From: Hymenobacter qilianensis
GTDB lineage: Bacteria > Bacteroidota > Bacteroidia > Cytophagales > Hymenobacteraceae
Length of the DNA stretch: 64,000 nucleotides
Reading direction: 5' to 3'
NCBI RefSeq assembly: GCF_014489555.1
Contig: NZ_CP060784.1
Coordinates: forward strand, 3,286,001 to 3,350,000
The notes below the pieces were generated by a model that was not told the origin of the DNA, ran no database searches, and saw nothing but the letters and a program-made list of their open reading frames with translations. How positions within the stretch are numbered: position 1 is the stretch's first letter; each line of letters starts with the position of its first letter. A program made the translations under genes and the position numbers. This document shows positions 37,868 through 47,032 of the stretch, one piece after another.

Positions 37868-39595
37868 ATGCAAAAACCGTTTACTCCCAAAAGCATAATA
37901 ATTATATTTAGTCTTATTATTCTTGCAATAGTTGATACGCTGGCTGGCGTTACCCTTACAGTTCCTACGGAGTTCTACCATATTGACGATAAAAAAGATT
38001 TAATACTTGTCAATCGGAACATCAACGATATTGACACAGATGGCGAAGGAAATATCAGTGAAATCGTACTTAATAAAAAATATAGCTTTATCACGCCAGT
38101 CACGACCTTAAGTACGGCTAACTCATACCGGGTTAGATTTGAGGAATCGACATATACGCTGTATTTTACTCAGTTGCCCGTAATTCAGATTGGCGTTAAA
38201 AAGGAAATAATGGATAGCCCAAGTATTTATGCCGGCTTCACTATGTCAGAGTTAACCGGTGCTGTTACTGAGTCGGCGATAGATATTGAAACCAGGGGTG
38301 CTTTTTCGCAAACATTCCCAAAGAAATCGTATGAAATAGGCTTTTTAACCGATACTGTTACGGCAGAAAGCCGAGATATGCGTCTTTTACAGATGAGAAC
38401 CGATAATAAATGGAATCTGCAAGCGATGTATAATGAGCCATTGCGGATAAGAAGCAAAGTATCGAATGAATTATGGCAGAACATCCACCAGATATATTAT
38501 AAAGACAAAGAGCCAGAGGCTAAGAACGGTATAGATATAGTCTATGTGGAGCTTTTCATTAATGAGGAATATAAAGGAGTGTACGCTTTAAGTGAGCGGG
38601 TAGATCGCAAGCAACTAAAGCTGAAAAAATATAGCAACGGTGTAAAAGGTGAGCTGTATAAAGGCGATAACTGGGGCGGAGCTGTTACTTTTACTGCTCT
38701 GCCGCCTTTTGATAACACAAGCTTGCTCTGGGGCGGATTTGAGTATAAGCACCCGGAAGAAGAAACTGATTGGTCTAGGATTTACGACTTTGCTAATTTT
38801 GTAAAGAATAGCCCAAACGAGGAATTTTATCGCGACTATCAGAAAAAATTTCATTTAAATAATGCCGTTGATTATTTTATTTTTTTGAATTTGTCCAGAG
38901 CCATTGATAACACTGGCAAAAATGTTTATATTGCTAAATACAAGACTGATGACCCTTATTATTATGTCCCGTGGGATCTTGACGGCGTATTCGGTACTAA
39001 CTGGCAGGGTTGGGATGTAAATATTACCAATGATATCTTGTCCAATGGATTTTATGACCGTTTGATGCAGGATCGTTCAGCAAATGGATTCCGCGCTACT
39101 GTTAATCGCCGTTGGGCAGAGCTACGCTCTTCAATAATAACGGAGGAGTTTATACTGACAAAATTCAAGAAGAACCATGATTATTTATTAAACAATAATG
39201 TGTACGAGAGAGAAAATAAGGCGTGGAGCGCATTTGAGCGCGACGAAGCTCAGCTAACTTATATTTCCACATGGCTTAAAAACAGGTTAAATTATTTGGA
39301 CGTAGCTTTTGGTAGTGCTCTTGTTACTTCAGATGTCGTTTTGAGCACTACAAATAATCAGACTAACGCGTCGTTTGATCTTTATCCTAATCCAGCCAGC
39401 GATTATTTAATTATTACTTCTTCTGCCATGGCATTTGAATTAATTATTCAGGACCTGAATGGAAAGGTGGTATTGAAGTCATCTTTCTCAGGAAAAACTA
39501 ATAAAATAGCTATCCATCAGATCAAGAAAGGATTGTATATAGCTACCGTAAAAAGTGATAAAAATATCAAAACTCAGAAGCTGTTGATAAACTAA
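37868..39595 (+). CDS. CotH-family protein (secreted kinase-like fold) with type IX sorting domain
   Basis: 575 residues with a signal anchor or signal peptide (about 1-30). The CotH domain is clear: IDIETRGAFSQTFPKKSYEIGF, MRTDNKWNLQAMYNEPLRIRSKVSNELW, YVELFINEEYKGVYALSERVDR and the metal-binding YYVPWDLDGVFG. CotH proteins are atypical protein kinases in spore coats and in secreted proteins of other bacteria. The C-terminus (about 495-575, FDLYPNPASDYLIITSS...KKGLYIATVKSDKN) is a type IX sorting domain. Base composition is strikingly AT-rich (many AAT, TAT, ATA, TTA codons) compared with every neighbour, as are its flanks, suggesting recent transfer. Confidence 0.87.
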   Translation: MQKPFTPKSIIIIFSLIILAIVDTLAGVTLTVPTEFYHIDDKKDLILVNRNINDIDTDGEGNISEIVLNKKYSFITPVTTLSTANSYRVRFEESTYTLYFTQLPVIQIGVKKEIMDSPSIYAGFTMSELTGAVTESAIDIETRGAFSQTFPKKSYEIGFLTDTVTAESRDMRLLQMRTDNKWNLQAMYNEPLRIRSKVSNELWQNIHQIYYKDKEPEAKNGIDIVYVELFINEEYKGVYALSERVDRKQLKLKKYSNGVKGELYKGDNWGGAVTFTALPPFDNTSLLWGGFEYKHPEEETDWSRIYDFANFVKNSPNEEFYRDYQKKFHLNNAVDYFIFLNLSRAIDNTGKNVYIAKYKTDDPYYYVPWDLDGVFGTNWQGWDVNITNDILSNGFYDRLMQDRSANGFRATVNRRWAELRSSIITEEFILTKFKKNHDYLLNNNVYERENKAWSAFERDEAQLTYISTWLKNRLNYLDVAFGSALVTSDVVLSTTNNQTNASFDLYPNPASDYLIITSSAMAFELIIQDLNGKVVLKSSFSGKTNKIAIHQIKKGLYIATVKSDKNIKTQKLLIN

Positions 39596-39675
39596 GCTGC
39601 TGATAAAAAGTAATATATGCCTTCGAAGTTTGCTTTCTGCCTAAACTGAAGGGCCTGAACGAGAGGTAACGCAAT

Positions 39676-39710
39676 AAAAAGCCCCCACAGTAACGAGGGG
39701 GGCTTTTTTT
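39676..39710. terminator. terminator between the CotH and TPR genes
   Basis: TAAAAAGCCCCC, loop ACAGTAACGA, then GGGGGGCTTTTTTT. It is bidirectional between convergent genes. One arm has five C, the other six G, which fits loss of one C from a run as seen in the broken genes. Confidence 0.85.
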
Positions 39711-39751
39711 ATGAAGTAAATACTGCAACAAAGTAGGTGTGCAGGGATCAA

Positions 39752-41296
39752 TTACTTTAACAGCAAGAATTTCCGCTGAATAATCTCCTGCACAGGCGCG
39801 TTCTCAATCTTGCTTTCCAGCCAGGAAATAATGTCGAGGTAGAGGAAGGGGCGGCGCTCAAAGGGGTTGGCCGCAATGCCGATTAGCTGCTCCTTCAGCT
39901 GCACAAACGCATCTTTCAACTGAGAGGGCGCCACATCGCCGAGGCTGCGCAGAAACTGGAATATGGCCACCTGCATCTGCTGCTGCTCGTTCATCTTCCC
40001 CAAAAACCGATACACCGATTTTATCTGATACTCCAGGTCCTCGTCGCGGCCGGCCTCGTAGTGCGCAATCAGGTTCAGGATGCGGGCGAAGCACTGAATG
40101 TCTTCGCGCAGGCTTACGTCCTTGTACTGAATGACTTTGGTCAGATAGTCGATGGCTTTATCATGGTCGCCGCTGCCGAAATACAGGCTGGCAATCTTGT
40201 AATAAAACACCAGCCGCCGGTGTGGGTCGAGCTGTTGGCGGAAGCGACTTAGGTTGTCGAGCAGCTCTGGGATGATGGTGAGGCCCTCGGTGAAGCGCCC
40301 GCGCATGAAATAGGCGTTGATACGGTTGGTGTACACGTACAGAAACAGCAGCATGTCCGTGTTCGGATTCGTACGCCGATCGGGTTGGTTTGACAAGGCC
40401 TCCAGCGTTTGTAATACTTCGTTGAACTTACTGTAATACTGTAAGTTGAATAGCGAAACTAACAGGTTGTGCAGGCCCTTGAGGTAGAGCATAAACTGCT
40501 GCTCCTGCTGGCCAGGGTATTGGGCAAACAGGTCGACCCACTTCTGCGCGTAGCGATAACAGGCGCGGAAATTCTGAGTGATGGTGTGGTACCACACCTG
40601 CGCTTGGTAGTAATACAGCTTCTCAAAAAAGCCCCCCGCAGTCAGGTCAACCTTGGCTACCTCGGCCCGGAAAAGCGCGGTGATACTTTCGGAGTCTTCC
40701 TGGTTGCGAGAGTGGCCAATTTTAATGTACAACCCATACATGCGCAGGGCCAGATTGGACAGCTCGTGCTCTTGGGCTAAGTGAGCTACCGTGTCCCGCA
40801 CCTCCGCCGATAGGTTCTCCGCCTTGCCCCGCAAGCTGCGCGTAATGTATTGAGCCTCAATTAGTTTTTCAAAATCTAGAGCTAGTAAGACGATGTGGGG
40901 CATCTCGGCCTGGTGGGCCGCTACCTTCACTTTCTCCAGCATCTTCAAGCTCTGCTGGTACAGGCCGCGGTTGTAAAGCACACGGGCATAATCAAGCTGT
41001 TCGCGCAGCTGAATATCCAGGTTCTGGCCCATGTGGTAGAGGCGCAGGCTGGCCAGCATCTGCTTATATAAGTTGGCTTTCAGATTAGCCAGCTGCACCT
41101 TTTTGATGGCCGGCACCTGCGAAAGCACGCGTTCCTCGTCGTAACGCTCCTGCTCGTCGAGCGCGTCAAAAAGCTGCAAAAATTTCAAGCCCTCATTGGA
41201 GCCTTGCCGGTTGGTAAATAGCCGAAAGTGCCGCTTTTCAGTGCGGGTTAAGGACTTAATTAACTGAAAAACCGGGTCAAGACTTTCGTTGGGCAT
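39752..41296 (-). CDS. TPR-like helical protein conserved in Bacteroidetes
   Basis: 514 residues, almost entirely alpha-helical, with no signal peptide. It begins MPNESLDPVFQLIKSLTRTEKRHFRLFTNRQGS, a start I associate with a Bacteroidetes-specific hypothetical family. Repeated helix pairs (DYARVLYNRGLYQQSLKMLEKVK, KIASLYFGSGDHDKAIDYLTKVIQYKD) look like tetratricopeptide repeats, which bind partner proteins. No catalytic motif is visible. It is transcribed away from the ilv-leu operon, and a 480 bp spacer with the ilv leader lies between them. Function unknown. Confidence 0.8.
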   Translation of the reverse strand: MPNESLDPVFQLIKSLTRTEKRHFRLFTNRQGSNEGLKFLQLFDALDEQERYDEERVLSQVPAIKKVQLANLKANLYKQMLASLRLYHMGQNLDIQLREQLDYARVLYNRGLYQQSLKMLEKVKVAAHQAEMPHIVLLALDFEKLIEAQYITRSLRGKAENLSAEVRDTVAHLAQEHELSNLALRMYGLYIKIGHSRNQEDSESITALFRAEVAKVDLTAGGFFEKLYYYQAQVWYHTITQNFRACYRYAQKWVDLFAQYPGQQEQQFMLYLKGLHNLLVSLFNLQYYSKFNEVLQTLEALSNQPDRRTNPNTDMLLFLYVYTNRINAYFMRGRFTEGLTIIPELLDNLSRFRQQLDPHRRLVFYYKIASLYFGSGDHDKAIDYLTKVIQYKDVSLREDIQCFARILNLIAHYEAGRDEDLEYQIKSVYRFLGKMNEQQQMQVAIFQFLRSLGDVAPSQLKDAFVQLKEQLIGIAANPFERRPFLYLDIISWLESKIENAPVQEIIQRKFLLLK

Positions 41297-41355
41297 TGTA
41301 TTCTGCTGTTTACTAAACCATTATAAAAGAGCGTGTTGCATCTGAGAAAGCTGCA

Positions 41356-41384
41356 TTTGGAAATAGTGAATAAAGTAAATTTTG
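41356..41384 (+). promoter_or_regulatory. candidate promoter of the ilv-leu operon
   Basis: TTTG at 41356-41359 and TAAATTTTG at 41376-41384, 16 bp apart, resemble the Bacteroidetes TTTG / TAnnTTTG housekeeping promoter (one extra base in the second box). Transcription from about 41391 would give a leader of roughly 385 bases in front of ilvE. Confidence 0.4.
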
Positions 41385-41623
41385 TTTTTAGCTCAATAAA
41401 CAGGCGGTGCTACTTGCGTGCAGCTTACAGCAATGAAGGGCCGGCTTTCAAGCTAACTGCGACACTCAGCGAAAGTGCACTGTAGCGCCGCAAGCTAAAC
41501 AGAAAGCAGCACCTGCTTATTGCCCGCAAGTTGACCGTCCTGACCGACAACTCAAATGAATTTACGTGCATAGTTGGGCTCCTCTTTCCTGCATGCATCA
41601 ACAACGCCACCGCTCCAGCCGCC

Positions 41624-41680
41624 ATGCTTTTTACCGTCTTGGTCGTCATTCTGGTCATTATTCGGCTGCCGCTGGGCTGA
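41624..41680 (+). CDS. ilvL: ilv operon leader peptide (attenuation)
   Basis: An 18-codon reading frame, MLFTVLVVILVIIRLPLG, in which 11 of 18 residues are Val, Leu or Ile, nine of them in one stretch (VLVVILVII). Such runs of the pathway's own end products are the hallmark of attenuation leaders: scarce charged tRNA stalls the ribosome, which prevents the downstream terminator from forming. The terminator hairpin starts 27 bp after the stop, and ilvE 97 bp after the stop. It was too short for routine gene calling. No clear Shine-Dalgarno is seen, which is usual in Bacteroidetes. Confidence 0.75.
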   Translation: MLFTVLVVILVIIRLPLG

Positions 41681-41706
41681 AGGAGCTACTTCTGTTTTTC
41701 AAGAAC

Positions 41707-41743
41707 AAGCCTTTCTAAGCCCCGCGCTCAGAAAGGCTTTTTA
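41707..41743 (+). terminator. attenuator terminator hairpin before ilvE
   Basis: AAGCCTTTCT pairs with AGAAAGGCTT (10 bp) around a 13-base loop, and TTTTT spans the end of the stem (41738-41742). It lies between the Val/Leu/Ile leader peptide and ilvE, on the coding strand, where a normal operon would not have a terminator. A competing pairing with GGGCTGAAGG at about 41674-41683 looks possible, but needs folding. Confidence 0.7.
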
Positions 41744-41776
41744 CTGCTGACTACTTACCTCAAATTCACTGCTTCT

Positions 41777-42681
41777 ATGTATTTCAAGGAAAACACTGTC
41801 GCTTTTGTAGATGGTGAGTTTGTTCAGGCCGATCAAGCTACCTGTAGTGTCTATGCCCAATCGTTGCACTATGGATATGCCGTTTTTGAAGGCATAAGAG
41901 CATATAATAGCCCCAGGGCTCCCAGATTTTTAAGGCGCGTGAACACTACGAACGGCTGGAATACTCGTGCAATACCGTAGGAATGCCGCTGCCATACTCG
42001 GTGGAGGAACTGATTCAGATCAGCTACCAACTGCTGGAGAAAAACGGCCTGACGGACGCTTACATTCGGCCGCTGGTGTATGCCGCTACGCCCAATATGA
42101 GTCTGAAATGCGCGAGCAGCAGCAATCTGCTGATGGCCGTGTGGGAGTGGGGCAAATACCTCGGCGACCAAAGTCTGCGCCTTACCATTTCGCCCTACGA
42201 GCGGCCCAACCCCAAAGCAGTGCCCATCGAGGCTAAAATATCCGGGCACTACGTTAACTCCATCATTGCCAGCACCGAAGCGAAAGGTCGGGGCTACGAC
42301 GAAGCCTTGTTGCTGGACATGAACGGCTACGTAGCTGAGGGGCCGGGGGCCAATTTCTTCTTTGAGAAAAACGGGGAATTATTTACCGCGCCGGCCGGCA
42401 GCATTCTGCGCGGCATTACCCGCAATACTATCATTGATTTGGCCAGAGAAGCAGGCATTACGGTGCACGAAAAGTTCTTCACGCCCGCCGCGTTGCAGGG
42501 CGCCACTGGAGCCTTCATGACCGGCACCGCCGCCGAAGTAATTGGTGTGTCTTCCGTGGACGATGTGGTGTTCGAGACGCCTTTTCAAGATACCATAGGA
42601 GCCCAACTGGCCCGCCGCTACCAGGCGTTGGTAACTGGCGCCTTAGCACCAGCTCTTTCCTCAAAAACGACTCCCGCTTAG
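41777..42681 (+). CDS. ilvE: branched-chain amino acid aminotransferase (frameshifted as read)
   Basis: Last step of Val, Leu and Ile synthesis: transamination of the 2-oxo acids from glutamate. About 301 residues, fold type IV PLP enzyme: [33 protein letters not shown] start, cofactor Lys in [48 protein letters not shown], and FMTGTAAEV. The frame breaks at the C4 run 41911-41914; one more C gives [23 protein letters not shown]. It is the first gene after the attenuator, and ilvD follows by 11 bp. Glutamate for the reaction fits gltBD downstream. Confidence 0.9.
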
Positions 42682-42692
42682 CACCGCTTTTC

Positions 42693-44364
42693 ATGGCTCT
42701 CAATCCTTACAGCCGCATTTACACCCAAGACGACAGTTTGCCAGCCTCTCAGGCTATGCTGATTGGCTCGGGCCTGTCGGAAGCCGATTTGCGCAAGCCG
42801 TTTGTGGGAATTTGCTCCACTGGCTTCGATGGCAACACCTGCAATATGCACCTGAATGGGCTGGCCGATCAGGTGAAGGAAGGCGTGGGCGCTCACGGCA
42901 TGGTGGGGCTGCGGTTCAATACAATTGGCGTAAGTGACGGGATTACGAACGGCACGCCGGGCATGCGTTATTCGCTGGTTTCGAGGGAGATAATTGCCGA
43001 TTCTATTGAAGCTATGGCCGCCGCGCACAACTACGATGCGCTGGCCTGCGTGGTGGGATGCGACAAAAACATGCCCGGTTCGCTTATAGCGATGGCGCGC
43101 CTGAATCGGCCTTCGCTTATGGTGTATGGCGGCACCATTAAGGGGGCAATTTCAAGGGGCAGCAGCTCAACATTGTCTCGTGTTTTGAGGCCTATGGGAA
43201 GAAGCTACAAAATGCCATTTCCGACGAAGATTACCGTGGCATAATCAACCACGCCTGCCCGGGTCCTGGCGCGTGCGGGGGCATGTACACGGCCAACACG
43301 ATGGCCTCGGCGGCGGAAGTGTTGGGTATGTCGGTACCGTATTCTTCTTCGGCACCGGCGGTGAGTTCTGCGAAGCGCGAGGAATGTCTGCACACCGGTG
43401 AGTACTTGCTGCGCCTGCTGGAAAAAGACATTAAGCCGCGGGATATTCTGGTGCGCGAAGCCTTCGAAAACGCCATGGTGCTGATCACCGCGCTGGGGGC
43501 TCTACCAACGCCGTTATTCACCTCATTGCCATTGCCGACGCGGCAGGCGTGAAGCTGACGTTGCGTGACTTTCAGCACGTCAGCAATCGGGTGCCCATGC
43601 TGGCTGATCTCAAGCCCAGCGGCAAGTATTTGATGGAAGATCTCTCGGCGCTGGGTGGCGTGCCCGCCGTGATGAAAACGCTGCTCAACGAGAAGCTGCT
43701 TACCGGCGACCTGCTGACTGTAACTGGTAAAACTGTGGAAGAAAACCTCACCAGCGTGGCTGCCTTGGATGAAGAGCAGGATTTGCTGCGGCCGTTTTCC
43801 AATCCTATTAAAGCGGATGGTCACATCCAGATACTGTACGGTAACCTCGCGCCGGAAGGAGCTGTGGCTAAAATCACGGGCAAGGAAGGGACCAAGTTCG
43901 TGGGTCCAGCCAGCGTGTTTGATTCGGAAGAAGAGCTGAATGAAGGATTGACCCAGGGCAAAGTCGAGGCCGGTCAGGTGGTGATTATCCGCTACGTAGG
44001 TCCGAAAGGTGGACCGGGTATGCCTGAGATGCTCAAGCCAACATCGGCCATCATCGGAGCGGGCTTAGGCGACAAAGTAGCGCTGGTAACAGACGGCCGA
44101 TTTTCGGGTGGAACTCATGGCTTTGTTATCGGTCATGTGTGCCCCGAGGCCTACGACGGCGGCCCCATCGCGCTGGTCCGCAACGGCGACCAGGTGGTGC
44201 TGGATGCCGCGAACAACACGATTAGTGTGCTGGTGGAAGAGGACGAAATGACGGCCCGTCGGGCCCAATGGACTCCGCCAGCCGAAAAAGCCCCCCGGGG
44301 CGTGTTGCGCAAATATATCCGCACCGTGGGCTCCGCCAGTGAGGGGTGCATCACCGATTCATAA
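42693..44364 (+). CDS. ilvD: dihydroxy-acid dehydratase (two frameshifts as read)
   Basis: Iron-sulfur dehydratase, third step of Val/Ile synthesis. About 557 residues. Cluster Cys motifs appear as [27 protein letters not shown] and [16 protein letters not shown]; the C-terminal [30 protein letters not shown] is diagnostic. The frame breaks at the G5 runs 43142-43146 and 43495-43499. One G each restores [26 protein letters not shown] and [23 protein letters not shown]. Both breaks lie in conserved Gly-Gly pairs written GGGGGC. IlvB starts 8 bp after the stop. Confidence 0.92.
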
Positions 44365-44372
44365 GCAAGACT

Positions 44373-46109
44373 ATGTTCACGAAGGAAGAACCAGTCCAAC
44401 TTCTGCAGGAAAAAGCCCCCCAGACCATGTCGGGAGCGGAAATGACGCTGCGTGCGCTGCTGGCTGAAGGTGTAGACACTGTTTTTGGCTATCCGGGCGG
44501 GGCTATTATCCCCATCTACGATGCGCTTTTTGACTTCAAAGAGGAGCTAAATCATGTGCTGGTGCGCCACGAGCAGGGCGGTATTCACGCAGCCCAGGGC
44601 TATGCGCGCGCCTCCGGCAAAGTAGGGGTGGTGTTTGCCACCAGCGGGCCCGGCGCTACCAATCTGGTCACGGGCCTGGCTGATGCGCTTATCGACAGCA
44701 CGCCCTTGGTGTGCATTACCGGCCAGGTATTCGCGCATTTGCTGGGTACTGATGCCTTCCAGGAAACCGATATTATTAACATTACGACTCCGGTTACCAA
44801 GTGGAATTATCAGGTAACGGAGGCGAGTCAGCTACCGGAGGCGTTGGCCAAAGCGTTCTACATTGCCCGTAGTGGCCGTCCCGGCCCGGTGTTGATTGAC
44901 ATCACCAAAAATGCTCAGCAGCAGAAGTTTGGCTTCTCGGAGTACACGCCCTGTACGCACATCCGCAGCTACCGGCCCGCGCCTATTGTACGCCCCGAAT
45001 ATGTGACTAGGGCTGCTGCGCTAATCAACCAAGCCAAGCGGCCCTTCGTGCTCTGGGGTCAGGGGGTAATATTGGGAGCAGCCGAGCAGGAATTCTGCGC
45101 TTTTATTGAAAAAAGCGGCATCCCGGCCGCCTGGACTATCCTGGGCGCTGGCGCTCTGCCTACTGATCATCCGCTAAACGTGGGAATGCTGGGTATGCAC
45201 GGTAATTACGGCCCCAACATGCTGACCAACGAGTGCGACGTACTCATTGCCATCGGTATGCGCTTCGACGACCGGGTAACCGGCCGCCTCGACAAATATG
45301 CCAAGCAGGCCCAGGTAGTTCACCTCGACATCGACCCCACGGAGATTGACAAAAACGTGACTACCACCGTGCCGGTGTGGGGCGATTGTAAAGAAACCCT
45401 ACCGCTGCTTACAGAGCTGATTGAAACGAAAAGCCACCCGGAATGGCGGCAGCGCTTTGAGCAGTTCCAGACCGAAGAAGTAGCCGCCGTTATTCAGGAC
45501 GAGCTTTTTCCGACGTCGGATGAGTTGACCATGGGCGAAGTTATCCAGCAGCTAAATGAACTAACTCAGGGCGACGCCATTGTGGTGACGGATGTGGGCC
45601 AGCACCAGATGATTGCCTGCCGCTACGCCCGGTTCAACCATTCGCGCAGCAACATTACCAGCGGCGGGCTGGGCACGATGGGGTTTGCCTTACCCGCAGC
45701 CATCGGAGCCAAATTTGGTCGCCCCGACCGTCCGGTGGTCGCCATTATTGGCGATGGTGGTATCCAAATGACGATTCAGGAGCTGGGCACCATTATGCAG
45801 ACCGGCGTGGACGTCAAAATCATCATCCTCAACAACCAGTTTTTAGGCATGGTGCGGCAGTGGCAGGAGCTGTTCAACGACCGGCGCTACTCCTTTGTGA
45901 ACATCGCCAGCCCCGACTATGTGACCGTGGCCAGTGGCTACAGCATCAGCGGCAAACGCGTTTCGGAGCGCGCAGAGTTGAAAAGCAGCCTCCAGGAAAT
46001 GCTGCAGCATTCTGGCTCATTTCTGCTAGAAGTAATGGTGACAAAGGAGAACAACATTTTCCCCATGGTGCCGCAAGGCTGTAGCGTCAGCGAAATCCGA
46101 CTGCGGTAA
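44373..46109 (+). CDS. ilvB: acetolactate synthase, large (catalytic) subunit
   Basis: Condenses pyruvate with pyruvate or 2-oxobutyrate, the first common step. 578 residues with the three TPP-enzyme domains: N-terminal YPGGAIIPIYDAL and catalytic Glu in LVRHEQGGIHAAQGYARASGKVG, central FAD region FDDRVTGRLDKYAKQAQVVHLDIDP, and the TPP-binding GDGGIQMTIQELGTIMQTG...NNQFLGMVRQWQE. The ATG at 44373 is preferred to an upstream in-frame GTG inside ilvD. An intact C6 run at about 44413 encodes KAPQ, showing that the same tract type is in frame here. Hairpin repeat copy 4 separates it from ilvN. Confidence 0.96.
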   Translation: MFTKEEPVQLLQEKAPQTMSGAEMTLRALLAEGVDTVFGYPGGAIIPIYDALFDFKEELNHVLVRHEQGGIHAAQGYARASGKVGVVFATSGPGATNLVTGLADALIDSTPLVCITGQVFAHLLGTDAFQETDIINITTPVTKWNYQVTEASQLPEALAKAFYIARSGRPGPVLIDITKNAQQQKFGFSEYTPCTHIRSYRPAPIVRPEYVTRAAALINQAKRPFVLWGQGVILGAAEQEFCAFIEKSGIPAAWTILGAGALPTDHPLNVGMLGMHGNYGPNMLTNECDVLIAIGMRFDDRVTGRLDKYAKQAQVVHLDIDPTEIDKNVTTTVPVWGDCKETLPLLTELIETKSHPEWRQRFEQFQTEEVAAVIQDELFPTSDELTMGEVIQQLNELTQGDAIVVTDVGQHQMIACRYARFNHSRSNITSGGLGTMGFALPAAIGAKFGRPDRPVVAIIGDGGIQMTIQELGTIMQTGVDVKIIILNNQFLGMVRQWQELFNDRRYSFVNIASPDYVTVASGYSISGKRVSERAELKSSLQEMLQHSGSFLLEVMVTKENNIFPMVPQGCSVSEIRLR

Positions 46110-46132
46110 GCCTAGCGCTGCAATCGTTAAAA

Positions 46133-46236
46133 GAACGTGTCATGCAGAGCACAGCGAAGCATCTCGCGTGCTGATGCTGGATTACTACTCCCACTAAACA
46201 CGCGAGATGCTTCGGCTCTGCCTCTGCATGACGTTC
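46133..46236. repeat. hairpin repeat family R, copy 4 (ilvB-ilvN spacer)
   Basis: GAACGTGTCATGCAGAGCAC at 46133 (then AGCGAAGCATCTCGCGTG) pairs with CACGCGAGATGCTTCGGCTC (then TGCCTCTGCATGACGTTC) ending at 46236. The tips and core pair well; the variable segments (CACAGC and GGCTCTGC) match only partly. It sits inside the ilv operon. Confidence 0.88.
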
Positions 46237-46260
46237 GATAATTGAGTAAAAACAAAAGCT

Positions 46261-46866
46261 ATGAGTGAGCAACCCATCGACCGGCAGGAATACAACATCA
46301 CGGCTTACACCGAGAATCAGATCGGCTTGCTCAACCGCATTGCCATCATCTTCTCGCGCCGCAAAATCAACATTGAAAGCCTGAACACCTCGCCCTCCGA
46401 AATCGATGGGATTCACCGTTTCAACATCGTAATTCACGAAACAGAAGACGTGGTGCGCAAGATTGCCAAGCAGATTGAGAAGCAGGTGGAAGTGCTCAAA
46501 GTGTATTTCAACACCAACCAGGAAGTGATTTGGCAGGAGATGGCCCTATACAAAGTACCCACTGATATTATTGCTGAAAAAGCCTCCGTGGAGCGCCTAT
46601 TGCGCGAATACGGTGCCCGCGCCGTTGTGATTCGCCGGGACTATACAGTATTCGAAACCACCGGCCACCGCGAGGAAACCGACAACCTGATTAAAGTGCT
46701 GCAGCCTTACGGCCTGATTGAGTTTGTGCGCAGCGCCCGCATCGCCATCATCAAGCACAGCGACGGCTTCAACCGCAAGTTGCGCGAATTCGAGCGCACC
46801 GAGCCGGGCTCAGAAGTCATTGAGAACGAGTTTCTCAACGACCGTGACAAGGTCTTTACGATGTAA
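46261..46866 (+). CDS. ilvN: acetolactate synthase, small (regulatory) subunit
   Basis: 201-residue regulatory partner of IlvB that gives feedback control by valine. An N-terminal ACT domain (about 10-85: YNITAYTENQIGLLNRIAIIFSRRKINIESLNTSPSE...HRFNIVI) is followed by the second ACT-like C-terminal domain (about 98-180: LRE...YGARAVVIRRDYTVFETTGHREETDNLIKVLQPYGLIEFVRSARIAI). It lies between two copies of the hairpin repeat, 46133-46236 and 46874-46968. Confidence 0.94.
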   Translation: MSEQPIDRQEYNITAYTENQIGLLNRIAIIFSRRKINIESLNTSPSEIDGIHRFNIVIHETEDVVRKIAKQIEKQVEVLKVYFNTNQEVIWQEMALYKVPTDIIAEKASVERLLREYGARAVVIRRDYTVFETTGHREETDNLIKVLQPYGLIEFVRSARIAIIKHSDGFNRKLREFERTEPGSEVIENEFLNDRDKVFTM

Positions 46867-46873
46867 AAGGGCA

Positions 46874-46968
46874 GTCATGCAGAGCGGAGCGAAGCATCTC
46901 GCTCGCGGTCGTGGAATTACTGACCTGACATCAGCCCGCGAGATGCTTCTGCTCCGCCTCTGCATGAC
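46874..46968. repeat. hairpin repeat family R, copy 5 (ilvN-ilvC spacer)
   Basis: GTCATGCAGAGCGGAGCGAA (46874 on, then GCATCTCGC) against CGCGAGATGCTTCTGCTCCG (then CCTCTGCATGAC) ending at 46968. GCGGAGC pairs with GCTCCGC. It begins 7 bp after the ilvN stop. A C6 motif, AAAAAAGCCCCCCAG, follows at about 46974. Confidence 0.9.
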
Positions 46969-47032
46969 GTTCAAAAAAGCCCCCCAGCCCATAGCAAAAC
47001 AACTTTAATCATAAAACTCTAACTCCAACAAC

